Below, piece by piece: positions 1 through 9,387 of a DNA stretch of 64,000 nt. The DNA is from Neptunicoccus cionae (GTDB taxonomy: Bacteria > Pseudomonadota > Alphaproteobacteria > Rhodobacterales > Rhodobacteraceae): assembly GCF_014643735.1 (NCBI RefSeq), contig NZ_BMKA01000002.1, positions 806,001-870,000 of the forward strand. The letters run 5' to 3'. The position numbers and the translations under genes are program-made. The notes beneath the pieces are model-generated. The model made no database searches. It worked only from the letters and a program-made list of their open reading frames with translations, and had not been told where the DNA came from. Every line of letters starts with the position of its first letter. Position 1 is the first letter of the stretch.

Positions 1-22
1 CGCACCACAAGGGGGTGGTGCG
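1..22. terminator. Stem-loop downstream of dapD
   Basis: A perfect 8-bp inverted repeat, CGCACCAC and GTGGTGCG, flanks a 6-nt loop. On the plus strand it is followed by a short T run (CCGTTTT), so it could end an upstream plus-strand gene. It lies 22 nt past the dapD stop, and reading leftwards its T tract would fall outside the window. It may be bidirectional. Confidence 0.5.
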
Positions 23-44
23 CCGTTTTAATGTAATAGACTGC

Positions 45-872
45 TTAGTCGCGCAGCAGCTCGTTGATCGAAGTTTTAGAGCGTGTTTGCGCATCCACCC
101 GTTTCACAATCACGGCGCAGTACAGGTTCACACCGTTCTTGGACGGCATGGAGCCAGATACCACAACCGAACCGGACGGCACTTCGCCGTACATCACTTC
201 GCCTGTTTCACGATCTACGATTTTGGTGGACTGGCCGATAAACACCCCCATCCCCAGAACGGACCCTTCGCGCACGATGCAGCCTTCGACCACCTCGGAG
301 CGCGCACCAATGAAGCAGTTGTCTTCAATAATGGTCGGGCCAGCCTGCATGGGCTCCAGAACGCCGCCGATGCCTACACCACCGGACAGGTGTACGTTTT
401 TACCGATTTGCGCGCAGCTTCCGACAGTGGCCCAAGTGTCGACCATGGTGCCTGTGTCCACATAGGCGCCAAGGTTCACGAACGACGGCATCAACACCAC
501 ACCCGGTGCGACATAGGCAGATTTGCGCACGATGCAGTTTGGTACAGCGCGAAAGCCTGCGTCCTTCCACTGCGCATCGTCCCAGCCTTTGAACTTGCTG
601 TCGACCTTGTCCCACCAACCAGCACCTTGCGGGCCACCGGATTGTTGTTCCATGTCTTTCAGACGAAAGCCCAGCAGAACGGCCTTCTTTGCCCACTGGT
701 TTACATGCCAGTCACCATTGTCCTGACGCTCTGCAACCCGCAGTTTGCCGCTGTCCAACGCATTCAGCGTATCCTCGATCGCGTCACGGGTTTCGCCCGT
801 TGTGGCCGGAGTGATCGCGTCACGATCTTCCCAAGCGGCTTCGATGGCGGATTCAAGCTGTGCATTAGACAT
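45..872 (-). CDS. dapD: 2,3,4,5-tetrahydropyridine-2,6-dicarboxylate N-succinyltransferase
   Basis: DapD transfers a succinyl group from succinyl-CoA to tetrahydrodipicolinate in the succinylase branch of lysine and meso-diaminopimelate synthesis, feeding peptidoglycan. The 275-aa product has the family layout: a helical N-terminal domain to about residue 100, then a left-handed parallel beta-helix of hexapeptide turns over roughly residues 110-235 (turns such as [13 protein letters not shown] and [11 protein letters not shown]), then a short C-terminal part. I chose the ATG at 872, giving MSNAQLES, because that is the normal family start; the open frame extends further upstream without homology. 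A dehydratase gene lies 66 bp upstream on the same strand. Identification is secure. Confidence 0.96.
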   Translation of the reverse strand: MSNAQLESAIEAAWEDRDAITPATTGETRDAIEDTLNALDSGKLRVAERQDNGDWHVNQWAKKAVLLGFRLKDMEQQSGGPQGAGWWDKVDSKFKGWDDAQWKDAGFRAVPNCIVRKSAYVAPGVVLMPSFVNLGAYVDTGTMVDTWATVGSCAQIGKNVHLSGGVGIGGVLEPMQAGPTIIEDNCFIGARSEVVEGCIVREGSVLGMGVFIGQSTKIVDRETGEVMYGEVPSGSVVVSGSMPSKNGVNLYCAVIVKRVDAQTRSKTSINELLRD

Positions 873-938
873 ATCGGTTTTCCGTTCTGATGGTCTGAAG
901 TTCCAAGGCGCTATAGCCCTAAAGCGCCCGCCGCGCAA

Positions 939-1859
939 TCACCCGAACGGGTCTTCGGACAAGTTGCTGCCGCACAAAAGAACGGCCACCTTCTCATCCG
1001 GTGCAGGCTCGTACGCACCGCACATCAGGGCAGACAAGGCTGTTGCCCCCGCAGGTTCAACCAACTGGCGGGTTTCCTTCCACAAAGCGGCCTGCGCTGT
1101 CAGGATTGCATCATCAGGCACCAAGACACTTTCAACCTGCGTTTCTTGTGCAAGATCAAAACAAATCTGTCCGATTTTACCCGCCCCCAGCGCATTGGCA
1201 GCAACGCCACTCACATCCACTTGGGTCGGCGCGCCTGCGGCCAGCGCGGCGTTCAATGTCGGGGCCAGTGCCGGTTCCACCGCAACGATCTTGCGCCGTT
1301 TACCAAGCCACGCCATCGCGCCACCGATCAGCCCGCCACCGCCAACTGCGATCAAAATAGTGTCTGCATCAAGATCTTGCTCTTCCCATTCCAGTGCAAC
1401 CGTGCCTTGCCCCGCAACAGTTGGGTTCGCGTCATATGCATGCACCTGCATCGCGCCGGTTTCGGCTTCATAGGCTTGTGCCGCCGTCAGTGCGTTGGCA
1501 TAAACGCCGCCGACCACTTCCAGATCCGCACCACATCGTTCGATCAGGCCGATTTTGGCAGGTCCCGCCAGCTCCGGCACAAAAATCTTCGCCCGATGGC
1601 CCAGCTTTTGCGCCGCATAGGCCACGGCTGCGCCGTGGTTCCCACCCGAAGCGGCCACCAGACCTGATTTGGGCACATCCAAAGACAGCAGCGTATTGAA
1701 AGCGCCGCGTGCCTTAAAGCTGCCGGTATGTTGCACCTGCTCCAGTTTGAACGACACGGGATAGCCAAGGCCGAAGCCGTCAACTTCCAGTACCGGCGTG
1801 CGCAGCACATGGGGCGCAACCCGCTGATAGGCTGCGGTAATTTCTGTTTGCCAATTCAT
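939..1859 (-). CDS. PLP-dependent threonine/serine dehydratase family protein
   Basis: This is a fold-type II PLP enzyme of the threonine/serine ammonia-lyase family, predicted to deaminate L-threonine or L-serine to the 2-oxo acid. In the 306-aa protein, the Schiff-base lysine sits in TGSFKARGA (Lys49), the substrate loop is SGGNHGAA (about 71-78), and the PLP-phosphate glycine loop is GGGGLIGG (173-180). There is no C-terminal ACT domain, so it is the short, catabolic-type form rather than a biosynthetic IlvA. The ATG at 1859 (MNWQTE) was preferred to the longer frame starting at 1892. It lies upstream of dapD on the same strand. Exact substrate is not determinable; a serine racemase-like activity is an alternative. 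Confidence 0.85.
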   Translation of the reverse strand: MNWQTEITAAYQRVAPHVLRTPVLEVDGFGLGYPVSFKLEQVQHTGSFKARGAFNTLLSLDVPKSGLVAASGGNHGAAVAYAAQKLGHRAKIFVPELAGPAKIGLIERCGADLEVVGGVYANALTAAQAYEAETGAMQVHAYDANPTVAGQGTVALEWEEQDLDADTILIAVGGGGLIGGAMAWLGKRRKIVAVEPALAPTLNAALAAGAPTQVDVSGVAANALGAGKIGQICFDLAQETQVESVLVPDDAILTAQAALWKETRQLVEPAGATALSALMCGAYEPAPDEKVAVLLCGSNLSEDPFG

Positions 1860-1956
1860 AACTTTAGTCTTCCCGATTTCTTGACCTGACACGGACGTTG
1901 CAAAAGGCTAGACGACAGGCAATGCTGGTGCAACACAGAACCAAGAGGCTTTATCA

Positions 1957-2826
1957 ATGGCACGTAAACAGAATACTTTTCCAAACGCCGAAGACGACAT
2001 TAGCAGAGCAGCAGGCGTCCCCGAGACCCCGCAAACCCGTTCTCCGGCCTATCGACTGGCTTTTGCCGACGATGATTTCTTGTGTCGCGATGAATTGCGG
2101 GGCACCCGTATCCAGCTTGAAATGCTTAAGCCCGAGTTAATTCTCGCGGAAAAAGGCATCGAAAGCACGGTTGTGATGTTCGGTGGCGCACGCATTCCCG
2201 AACCATCACGCAAGGATGAAGCCCGCACCGAAACCCTCGCCGAGTTGTCGAAATACTATGACCAAGCCCGCGAATTTGCGCGGTTGATGACGATCAAGTC
2301 GATGGAAAGCTACGGGCGCGAAGATGTGATCGTCACGGGCGGCGGCCCCGGTGTGATGGAGGCGGGCAACCGTGGTGCTGCGGATGCGGGCGGTGCGTCC
2401 ATGTCGCTGAACATCGTGCTGCCCCATGAACAGGCGCCAAACGAATACTGCACGCCGGACCTTTGCTTCAACTTCCACTACTTCGCCACCCGCAAAATCC
2501 ACTTCCTGATGCGCGCCAAGGCGATCACGGTGTTTCCAGGCGGTTTCGGGACGCTCGACGAACTGTTTGAGACCCTGACCCTGATCCAGACAGGGCGGAT
2601 GGAACGGATGCCGGTTCTGCTGTTCGGTGAGGAGTTCTGGCGCAAGATCATTAACTGGGATGCGCTGGCAGATGCGGGCACGATCTCGGCGGAGGACATC
2701 AAGCTGTTCCATTTTGTCGAAACCGCCGCAGAAGCCGTTCAGATCATTGAAGATTTCAAGGAAATCGTCGAGCCTCTGGACGAACCGCTGATTGATTCAA
2801 CCATACCGGAACAATCCGTCAGCTAA
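1957..2826 (+). CDS. LOG family protein (nucleotide 5'-monophosphate phosphoribohydrolase-like)
   Basis: The LOG family includes enzymes that release the base from nucleoside or cytokinin monophosphates. The 289-aa product shows both signatures: GGGPGVMEAGNRGA at about residues 128-141 and PGGFGTLDE at about 194-202, the latter carrying the catalytic and ribose-binding residues. It is longer than the classic ~190-aa LOG, with an extra N-terminal stretch of about 70 residues, as in the large bacterial subgroup. It is a lone plus-strand gene divergent from the dehydratase. Substrate in this organism is unknown; a role in cytokinin production is only a family-level possibility. Confidence 0.85.
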   Translation: MARKQNTFPNAEDDISRAAGVPETPQTRSPAYRLAFADDDFLCRDELRGTRIQLEMLKPELILAEKGIESTVVMFGGARIPEPSRKDEARTETLAELSKYYDQAREFARLMTIKSMESYGREDVIVTGGGPGVMEAGNRGAADAGGASMSLNIVLPHEQAPNEYCTPDLCFNFHYFATRKIHFLMRAKAITVFPGGFGTLDELFETLTLIQTGRMERMPVLLFGEEFWRKIINWDALADAGTISAEDIKLFHFVETAAEAVQIIEDFKEIVEPLDEPLIDSTIPEQSVS

Positions 2827-2848
2827 CGCTCGCGCGGATCAAACAAAA

Positions 2849-2873
2849 GGGGCGCAATCTGGGATTGCGCCCC
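2849..2873 (-). terminator. Rho-independent terminator of mepA
   Basis: An 11-bp perfect stem (GGGGCGCAATC/GATTGCGCCCC) with a 3-nt loop. Read on the minus strand it is followed by TTTTGTTT, so it terminates the minus-strand mepA transcript. It sits between convergent genes and may also slow the plus-strand LOG transcript. Confidence 0.8.
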
Positions 2874-2895
2874 CGTGGTGCGAAACGGATCGCTG

Positions 2896-3882
2896 TCAGT
2901 TGCTTTGCAAGACAGTCATACACTGCTTGGGCAGATCAGCCATTGTATAATCCCTCGCACCCCGTTTACGCGGCGTCTTTTTCGCTGGCTTTTTCTTTTT
3001 TTGCGTCACTTTCTTCGGCGGGTTCAGATAATCCGTCACCCACCAGTTCAGCGTTGCATCACACCCGTCGCCGCCTTTGGACAGGGCTTTGACCGTCGGC
3101 GTCTGGTTGATACATCCCGCCTGTCCGCGCGGACACTTCAGGCGCACGTGGAAATGGGTGTTATGGCCGTAAAGGGGACGGACCTTTTGCAGCCACTTCC
3201 GGTTGCCTCTGGTATTGTTGCACATCCAGATTTTTGCCGGAGCGGTGATAAAAATACGGTCCACGCGAGGATCTTCGGCGGCCCGTTTGATGATATTTGC
3301 GTGCTGCTGGGTCCAATTGCTGTTGACGCTGCGCTGATCACCGGATCGCACATTGGTTGAGGACAGACGCTCTCGTTCGGATCGGCTAAGGTTCAGACGG
3401 GATGCACGATAAAGCCAGATGTCCGCGTCCAGACCCAACTGGTGGGACTGGTGCCCCGACAGCATCGGCCCGCCCCGCGCTTGCGAAATGTCGCCAAGAT
3501 ACAGACCCGACCACCCCGGCTGGGTGGCGGCATAGGCGCTAAGATCTTTCAGAAACTGTATCGTCTCGGGATGACCCCAGTGCCGATTCCGGCTCAGTCG
3601 CATGGCCTGCCAAGTCGGCCCGTTTTCCGGCAGTTGGACCCCGCCAGCAAGACAGCCCTTCGCATAGGTGCCAATGGCTGCGGGTTTGTGACGGGATGGC
3701 GCGCCTTTAGACCCGAACAGCCGATTCGCCTTGGTGCCAGAAGTGGATTTTCGAATAATCTGCGCTTTAGGCTCGGGCGCCAGTCCCGCCCCGTCCCGCG
3801 GTGTTTGCTCTGACTGTGCCAGCACCGGAAAACCCAAGACACAGGCCAGCACAGCCCCCCCCACCACAACAGAAAATCGCAT
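2896..3882 (-). CDS. mepA: Penicillin-insensitive murein endopeptidase
   Basis: MepA is a periplasmic zinc endopeptidase of the M74/LAS group that cleaves D-Ala-mDAP cross-links in peptidoglycan. The 328-aa protein begins with a signal peptide ending near residue 22 (PVLAQ). It carries the metal-site motif SGHQSHQLGLDAD at about residues 142-154 and a C-terminal HTHFHVRLKCP motif. Paired cysteines in the C-terminal half fit disulfides seen in the family. The last 45 residues are unusually basic (PKKVTQKKKKPAKKTPRKRG), a tail not needed for catalysis. It lies 3 bp after the MFS gene and is probably co-transcribed with it. Confidence 0.93.
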   Translation of the reverse strand: MRFSVVVGGAVLACVLGFPVLAQSEQTPRDGAGLAPEPKAQIIRKSTSGTKANRLFGSKGAPSRHKPAAIGTYAKGCLAGGVQLPENGPTWQAMRLSRNRHWGHPETIQFLKDLSAYAATQPGWSGLYLGDISQARGGPMLSGHQSHQLGLDADIWLYRASRLNLSRSERERLSSTNVRSGDQRSVNSNWTQQHANIIKRAAEDPRVDRIFITAPAKIWMCNNTRGNRKWLQKVRPLYGHNTHFHVRLKCPRGQAGCINQTPTVKALSKGGDGCDATLNWWVTDYLNPPKKVTQKKKKPAKKTPRKRGARDYTMADLPKQCMTVLQSN

Positions 3883-3885
3883 AAT

Positions 3886-5217
3886 CTACTCCTTTGATGT
3901 ATCAACCCACTTCAACATTATCAGTCCGATACCGAACAATAATATAATTGGTAGTGAAATTCCAAACCGCTGGCTACCGGTAGCAAGCACACAGATGCCG
4001 ATCAGCATCGGAGCGATGAAAGTTGTGGCACGGCCGGACAGCGCATAAAGGCCGAATGCCTCGGTCAGTCGGTCGTCTTTCACCTGATGCACCAGTAAGG
4101 TACGAGAGGCCGCCTGTATGGTCCCCCCTGCCGCACCGATAGAAGCGCCGCAGATCATAAACAATGTGTCCGGCAGGCTGCTACCCGCGGCGAGTTCAAC
4201 GCCAAACACGGCTTCGCGGCCGGTTCCGGCAATAAGAACGCAGACGCCGATCAGGATCGAAATCGACAACACCACGACAAACTTCGGCCCCATCCATTTA
4301 TCGAGATACCCGCCAAGCCAGCAAAACAACGCCCCTGCTGCGATTGACACAATGCCGTAGACCCCAAGCTGGCCGATCTCCCAGCCCAGAACCCCCGTGG
4401 CGTAGATTCCCCCGAACGAATAAAGCCCGTTCAACGCATCACGGTAGAACATGGAAGACCCAAGGTACATGGCAAAGCTGCGCCGCTCCGGCAGGCTGCG
4501 GATGGTGTGCCACAGCCCTTGCAACGCGTGTCCGACAGCGCCAACAGCCCGCTTGCGCCGCTCTACATCCGGTACCCAAAAGAAAAACGGCAGGATGAAA
4601 ATAAAATACCAGAGTGCGGTTAATGGCCCGAGCACGCGCTTGTCCTCTCCCAAGGTTGGATCAAGCCCGAGGATCGGATCAATGCCAATAATGGTTTTGC
4701 CTTCGGATAAGACGACAACAAAGAGAATCGCGAGGATCAGTGCGAAAAAGCCACCCAGATAACCAAATGCCCAGCCACTGCCCGAGATGCGACCCAGATC
4801 ATCCTTTTCTCCCAGAGTTGGTAAGATTCCGTTTACAAATATCTGCGATAACTCGACCCCGATCAGCCCGATTGAGAAGGAGATCAAAATCCAGAAAACC
4901 GTTTCCATTTGGGGCAAGGCAAACCAAAGCCCTGCCGCCCCGACGATGTAAAACAGTGAAAACAAAAATATCCACGGCTTACGCGGGCCGGTGGTGTCCG
5001 AAATCGCCCCGAGTATCGGGGCTGCGATGGCAATGGAAATCCCTGTCACAGTCAGCATCAGGCTCCAATAAGCTGTGCCTGTTTCCTTATCGGGCGCGAC
5101 AAAGTCAGTGAAATAGGGGGCAAAGAAAAATGTGATCAGCAATGTGTGATAAGGCTGCGCTGCCCAGTCATAAAAGAACCAGCCCCATACGGATTTTTTT
5201 GAGGGTAAGGTGGACAT
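3886..5217 (-). CDS. MFS transporter, UMF1 (Atg22-like) family
   Basis: A 443-aa, about 12-helix inner-membrane transporter. The N-terminal signature WGWFFYDWAAQPYHTLL, with a FYDWA core, is characteristic of the UMF1/Atg22-like branch of the major facilitator superfamily; fungal Atg22 exports amino acids from the vacuole, but bacterial substrates are not established. The ATG at 5217 (MSTLPSKK) was chosen because it sits just before the conserved motif; the open frame extends 24 codons further upstream. It is followed after only 3 bp by mepA, so the two probably share a transcript. Confidence 0.85.
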   Translation of the reverse strand: MSTLPSKKSVWGWFFYDWAAQPYHTLLITFFFAPYFTDFVAPDKETGTAYWSLMLTVTGISIAIAAPILGAISDTTGPRKPWIFLFSLFYIVGAAGLWFALPQMETVFWILISFSIGLIGVELSQIFVNGILPTLGEKDDLGRISGSGWAFGYLGGFFALILAILFVVVLSEGKTIIGIDPILGLDPTLGEDKRVLGPLTALWYFIFILPFFFWVPDVERRKRAVGAVGHALQGLWHTIRSLPERRSFAMYLGSSMFYRDALNGLYSFGGIYATGVLGWEIGQLGVYGIVSIAAGALFCWLGGYLDKWMGPKFVVVLSISILIGVCVLIAGTGREAVFGVELAAGSSLPDTLFMICGASIGAAGGTIQAASRTLLVHQVKDDRLTEAFGLYALSGRATTFIAPMLIGICVLATGSQRFGISLPIILLFGIGLIMLKWVDTSKE

Positions 5218-5394
5218 AGGGTGGTTCCTTAATGAGTTCTCGTCGCCGGAGTAGAACCCGTTTCCGCAAAGCCGCGCAAGGATTAACACATCGTCAAGCG
5301 GACTTCGCCGTAACGCCAGCTTAACCCTGCCGCGGCATCTTGCGTTGGAGCCTTGCAGACACTAGGTCTCTATCAAAGCAAAATGGGAATACAG

Positions 5395-5676
5395 ATGACC
5401 ACTCTCGGACTTATCCTTCTCGCCATTCTAAATGTTGCATGGTGGATTTTGATCGCGCATATCGTGATTGGCTGGCTGGTGAACTTTCAGGTTCTGAATA
5501 TGCGCCAACCTATTGTTGCGCAAATCTACTTTGGCCTGAACCGCATATTGGAACCGATCTACGAACCGATCCGCCGCTTCCTGCCGCCGACTGGCGGGCT
5601 GGATTTCTCGCCGATTATCGTGTTTTTGGGAATTGTCGTGCTGCGGATCGTCATCACGCAGAACATGATCTACTGA
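5395..5676 (+). CDS. YggT family membrane protein
   Basis: A 93-aa integral membrane protein with two hydrophobic segments (about residues 3-27 and 68-90) separated by the conserved YggT loop, visible as IYEPIRRFLPPTGGLDFSPI. YggT proteins are widespread and implicated in osmotic stress and membrane organisation, but the biochemical role is unclear. The ATG at 5395 was preferred to an in-frame start at 5353 because the conserved membrane segment starts immediately after it. The gene is divergent from the MFS transporter and convergent with msrA, its stop lying 6 bp from the msrA stop. Confidence 0.88.
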   Translation: MTTLGLILLAILNVAWWILIAHIVIGWLVNFQVLNMRQPIVAQIYFGLNRILEPIYEPIRRFLPPTGGLDFSPIIVFLGIVVLRIVITQNMIY

Positions 5677-5682
5677 TCCAGA

Positions 5683-6333
5683 TCATCCGTTTGGCAGGCT
5701 ATGCGCCGATGCGCCCCATAAGGCGCGGATGCGCTGGTCCCGCCCGCAGGCATCGCGGTATCTTTTGTAGGCGTCTTTGCGGGTGATCAACCCGTACCGC
5801 GTTAAGGCTTTCTTCGAACTTTTGTAATAATCCTGATGGTAGGCCTCAGCTGGATAAAAAGCCGCCGCTTTCAGGATCGGGGTTACAATCCGTTGGCCAA
5901 GCGCAGCTTCGGCCTTTGCTTTTGAAACGCGCGCGGTTTTTTCCTGCCTAGCACTCACCGGAAAGACCGCGGTACGATAACTGTCGCCACGATCGCAAAA
6001 CTGTCCACCGGCATCCGTCGGATCGACCGAGCGCCAGAATTTGTGCAACAAGCTGGCATAGCTGATCTTCGCCGGATCAAAGCGGATCAAAACTGCCTCG
6101 TAATGACCGGTCCCGCCCTTAGATACGGTTTTGTAATTCGCCTTAGCCGCCGACCCGCCAATAAAGCCCGTTTGCGCATCCAGTACACCGGGGAGCGCTT
6201 CAAAATCGGACTCTACGCACCAAAAACACCCCCCTGCAAAAATCGCATCCTCAGCCAAGGCAGGCTTCAAAGGTGCAATTCCCATTAGGATTGTCAGGGC
6301 GAACAGACGAAGATTATCTTTGGTACGGAGCAC
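5683..6333 (-). CDS. msrA: Exported peptide-methionine (S)-S-oxide reductase MsrA
   Basis: MsrA reduces methionine S-sulfoxide in damaged proteins. The 216-aa product has the catalytic motif GGCFWC (Cys36), the GTGHYEAV motif, and downstream cysteines in GGQFCDRGD and YRDACGRD that can act as resolving residues. Unlike cytosolic MsrA, it starts with a clear signal peptide of about 27 residues (hydrophobic core FALTILMGIAP, then PALAED), so it is predicted to act in the periplasm. No dsbD- or msrB-like partner is adjacent. The gene is divergent from the sulfotransferase-like gene and convergent with yggT. Confidence 0.93.
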   Translation of the reverse strand: MLRTKDNLRLFALTILMGIAPLKPALAEDAIFAGGCFWCVESDFEALPGVLDAQTGFIGGSAAKANYKTVSKGGTGHYEAVLIRFDPAKISYASLLHKFWRSVDPTDAGGQFCDRGDSYRTAVFPVSARQEKTARVSKAKAEAALGQRIVTPILKAAAFYPAEAYHQDYYKSSKKALTRYGLITRKDAYKRYRDACGRDQRIRALWGASAHSLPNG

Positions 6334-6408
6334 AGGAGAACAATTCTTTCGCTAATCAAGGTTTATTGTTACTGCGAATTCACACGTTCACTTACAATTA
6401 ACAACTCG

Positions 6409-7161
6409 GTGATAAATGTGACTTCCAAAGATAAACCGCTAAAAATTGCCATGTGGTCCGGCCCCCGCAATCTTTCAACAGCGATGATGTATTCTTTCGC
6501 GCAACGCCCCGACACAGAGGTCTGGGACGAACCTTTCTACGCCGCCTATTTGAAAGCAACCGGTCTTGACCACCCGATGGGGGCCGAAATTCAGGCCGCA
6601 GGGGAACGGGACCCAGATGCCGTAATCAATGCCTGCACCGGAGCCGGCCCTCTAGGCAAATCAGTCTTCTATCAAAAGCACATGACTCAACACATGATTG
6701 ATGGGGTGGATCGCTCCTGGGTCAAACGAATGACCAACGTATTCCTGATTCGCGACCCAGCGCGGGTTTTAGCCTCTTACGACAAAAAACGGGGCAACCC
6801 CACACTGGACGATATTGGCTTTCGCCAGCAAGCAGAGCTGATTGATCTGGTGTGCGAAGTCGACGGGCGTGCGCCGATTGTCATAGACAGCGCCGACATT
6901 CGGGAAGCCCCTGAAACAATGCTCCGACTTCTTTGTCAGAATCTCAGCATTCCGTTTGACCCCAAGATGCTGTCATGGCCGAAAGGCGGCAATCCTCAAG
7001 ATGGGGTTTGGGCGCCTCATTGGTACGGCGCGGTCTGGAACAGCACAGGGTTCGCCGGGGCAGAGGGACCGTTGCCGGATGTTTCTGAACACTTGAAACA
7101 CGTTCTGGAACAGGCGCAGGAAATCTATGACCGGATCGCGCCGCTGAAACTGAAGTCCTAA
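6409..7161 (+). CDS. Sulfotransferase-like P-loop family protein
   Basis: The 250-aa protein resembles the sulfotransferase-type P-loop family that occurs alone in alphaproteobacteria and as a domain of plant aminotransferase-like proteins. The motif MWSGPRNLSTAMMYSF (about residues 14-29) matches a phosphosulfate-binding loop, and FLIRDPARVLASY (about 115-127) matches the PAPS 3'-phosphate motif. The first possible start is a GTG at 6409 and a second in-frame GTG lies at 6418; neither has a strong Shine-Dalgarno sequence, so the exact start is unsure. The acceptor substrate is unknown. A strong terminator follows. Confidence 0.7.
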   Translation: MINVTSKDKPLKIAMWSGPRNLSTAMMYSFAQRPDTEVWDEPFYAAYLKATGLDHPMGAEIQAAGERDPDAVINACTGAGPLGKSVFYQKHMTQHMIDGVDRSWVKRMTNVFLIRDPARVLASYDKKRGNPTLDDIGFRQQAELIDLVCEVDGRAPIVIDSADIREAPETMLRLLCQNLSIPFDPKMLSWPKGGNPQDGVWAPHWYGAVWNSTGFAGAEGPLPDVSEHLKHVLEQAQEIYDRIAPLKLKS

Positions 7162-7183
7162 AAACCAGGGCGCGGCTGTAAAG

Positions 7184-7216
7184 AAAAATGCCGGAATTGG
7201 ATGCTCCGGCATTTTT
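7184..7216. terminator. Bidirectional terminator between sulfotransferase-like gene and argG
   Basis: Symmetrical 12-bp stem AAAAATGCCGGA/TCCGGCATTTTT around a 9-nt loop. A/T runs on both arms give a T tract in either direction, fitting its place between convergent genes. Confidence 0.9.
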
Positions 7217-7227
7217 CTCATAGGACT

Positions 7228-8445
7228 TTAGCGGTTGTTACGTGCCGCAAGCAGTTTCAAACGCAGGGCGTTTATTTTGATAAATCCAGCCGCGTCCGCC
7301 TGATCATAGGCACCCGCATCGTCTTCGAACGTCACGTGCTGCTCGGAATACAGGCTATCATCGGACCAACGTGCGACCGTGTTTACGGATCCCTTGTACA
7401 GTTTAACCCGCACAACGCCGTTCACATGGGTCTGGCTCTGATCGATCAAAGCCTGCAACATCTCCCGCTCCGGGCTGTACCAATACCCGTTATAGATCAG
7501 CTCTGCATATTTTGGCATCAGCTCATCTTTCAGATGGGCTGCCCCCCGATCAAGCGTTATCGATTCAATCCCACGGTGGGCTTCCAGCATGATTGTCCCG
7601 CCCGGCGTTTCGTAAACGCCACGGGATTTCATACCGACATAGCGACCTTCCACAAGATCAAGCCGACCAATCCCGTGCTTGCCACCCAATTCATTCAAAG
7701 CAGTCAGCATTTCAGCTGGCGTTTTTTCTTCGCCGTTCAATGCAACCGGATCACCTTTGCTATAGGTAATCTCGATAAATTCCGGCGTTTCAGGCGCGTC
7801 CTCAGGGTTAACGGTGCGTTGATAGACGTAATCTGGCGCTTCTTGAGCCGGATCTTCCAGAACCTTGCCCTCCGAAGACGTGTGTAGCAGGTTTGCATCC
7901 ACTGAAAACGGCGCTTCGCCCCGCTTGTCCTTGGCAATCGGAATCTGGTTTTCTTCAGCGAATGCCAGCAATTTGGTCCTACTGGAGAGGTCCCATTCCC
8001 GCCAAGGCGCAATCACCTTGATTTCGGGGTCAAGCGCATAAGCGGAAAGCTCGAAACGCACTTGATCATTGCCTTTACCCGTCGCACCGTGCGCCACGGC
8101 ATCCGCACCGGTTTCCTTGGCAATCTCCACAAGCCGCTTGGAAATCAGGGGCCGCGCGATAGACGTCCCAAGCAGGTACAGCCCCTCGTAAACAGCGTTA
8201 GCGCGGAACATGGGGAAAACGAAATCGCGGACAAATTCTTCACGCACATCTTCGATAAAAATGTTTTCCGGCTTAATCCCCAGCAGTTCCGCTTTTTTGC
8301 GCGCTGGGTCAAGTTCTTCACCCTGCCCCAAATCTGCTGTAAAAGTCACAACTTCACAATCATATTCGGTTTGCAACCATTTCAAAATGATCGAAGTGTC
8401 CAGCCCGCCAGAATAAGCCAGAACTACTTTTTTCGGTGCCGCCAT
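7228..8445 (-). CDS. argG: Argininosuccinate synthase
   Basis: ArgG joins citrulline and aspartate using ATP to form argininosuccinate, the penultimate step of arginine biosynthesis. The 405-aa product has the PP-loop ATP site [13 protein letters not shown] at about residues 6-18, and the family motifs [13 protein letters not shown] and YSPEREMLQ. The ATG at 8445 (MAAPKK) is preceded by GGAGAAGG at good spacing, which excludes the 32-codon upstream extension. It is a single-gene unit, divergent from an alpha/beta hydrolase and ended by the bidirectional terminator. Confidence 0.97.
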   Translation of the reverse strand: MAAPKKVVLAYSGGLDTSIILKWLQTEYDCEVVTFTADLGQGEELDPARKKAELLGIKPENIFIEDVREEFVRDFVFPMFRANAVYEGLYLLGTSIARPLISKRLVEIAKETGADAVAHGATGKGNDQVRFELSAYALDPEIKVIAPWREWDLSSRTKLLAFAEENQIPIAKDKRGEAPFSVDANLLHTSSEGKVLEDPAQEAPDYVYQRTVNPEDAPETPEFIEITYSKGDPVALNGEEKTPAEMLTALNELGGKHGIGRLDLVEGRYVGMKSRGVYETPGGTIMLEAHRGIESITLDRGAAHLKDELMPKYAELIYNGYWYSPEREMLQALIDQSQTHVNGVVRVKLYKGSVNTVARWSDDSLYSEQHVTFEDDAGAYDQADAAGFIKINALRLKLLAARNNR

Positions 8446-8578
8446 CGAGCCTTCTCCTAAAAACCGTAAATTTTTCTCGCGTCTATTTGGTTTTTTAACT
8501 CTCGACAAGGGGACATAGTGTCCGCACCATAGGCGCCACATACGCCCTTCGCTCTAAAATTACCGGAACCTCTCAGCA

Positions 8579-9340
8579 ATGATATTGAATTCTTACAGTT
8601 TCGGTGAAGAAACCGGCATACCCCTCGTTATCGTTCACGGCCTATTTGGATCGGCACGCAACTGGCACAGTCTCGCGCGGAACCTGGCCCGAGACCGATG
8701 GGTCGTGTCAGTCGATCTACGCAATCATGGCCATAGCGGTTGGAGTGACTCTAACAGTTACGACGATCTGGCGGCAGATCTAAGCGAAACTATCGACACG
8801 ATAGGCGGACACGCAACCGTTTTGGGGCATTCCATGGGTGGCAAGGCTGCCATGATGCTCGCCGCTACGGCGCCGGAAATGATCGAACGGCTTATAGTGG
8901 CAGACATTGCGCCGGTGACTTATGCGCATAATCAGTCCAATAATATTTCCATAATGCAGGCACTGCCGCTGGAGGAAATCACCAGACGCTCCGAGGCGCA
9001 ATCGTGGTTACATCAAAAAACGGGGGATCCCGCCCTTGCCGCCTTCTTTTCCCAAAGTTTGGAATTTCACGACGGACGGGCGCGGTGGCTTTTAAACAAT
9101 GAAGTTCTGGACGCAGATATGCCAAAAATTGTGGGATTTCCAGACGTCGACTTTTGCTTTGACAAACCCACTTTAGCCATAAAGGGCGGAGACTCGGATT
9201 ATGTCGATGTCGACGGACAGCTTGCGTTGGAAAATAAGTTTTCCCAGTTAACATTAGCAACAGTCCCACAAGCCGGTCACTGGCTGCACGCCGAAAAGCC
9301 GAAAGAGTTTCTATCCATCGTAAAAGATTTCCTGAGCTGA
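8579..9340 (+). CDS. Alpha/beta hydrolase (YbfF-like esterase)
   Basis: A 253-aa single-domain alpha/beta hydrolase of the YbfF type. It shows the oxyanion segment HGLFGSARNW (about residues 20-29), the strand-loop VDLRNHGHSG, the nucleophile elbow GHSMGGK (Ser near 83) and the catalytic histidine in AGHWLHAEKP. YbfF-type enzymes hydrolyse short acyl esters and acyl-CoAs in vitro; the natural substrate here is unknown. There is no signal peptide, so it is cytosolic. It is divergent from argG across 133 bp that presumably holds both promoters. Confidence 0.82.
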   Translation: MILNSYSFGEETGIPLVIVHGLFGSARNWHSLARNLARDRWVVSVDLRNHGHSGWSDSNSYDDLAADLSETIDTIGGHATVLGHSMGGKAAMMLAATAPEMIERLIVADIAPVTYAHNQSNNISIMQALPLEEITRRSEAQSWLHQKTGDPALAAFFSQSLEFHDGRARWLLNNEVLDADMPKIVGFPDVDFCFDKPTLAIKGGDSDYVDVDGQLALENKFSQLTLATVPQAGHWLHAEKPKEFLSIVKDFLS

Positions 9341-9387
9341 AGGTAGTCATCATAAGGATACGGATCAAAAGGGTGTTATACATTGGA

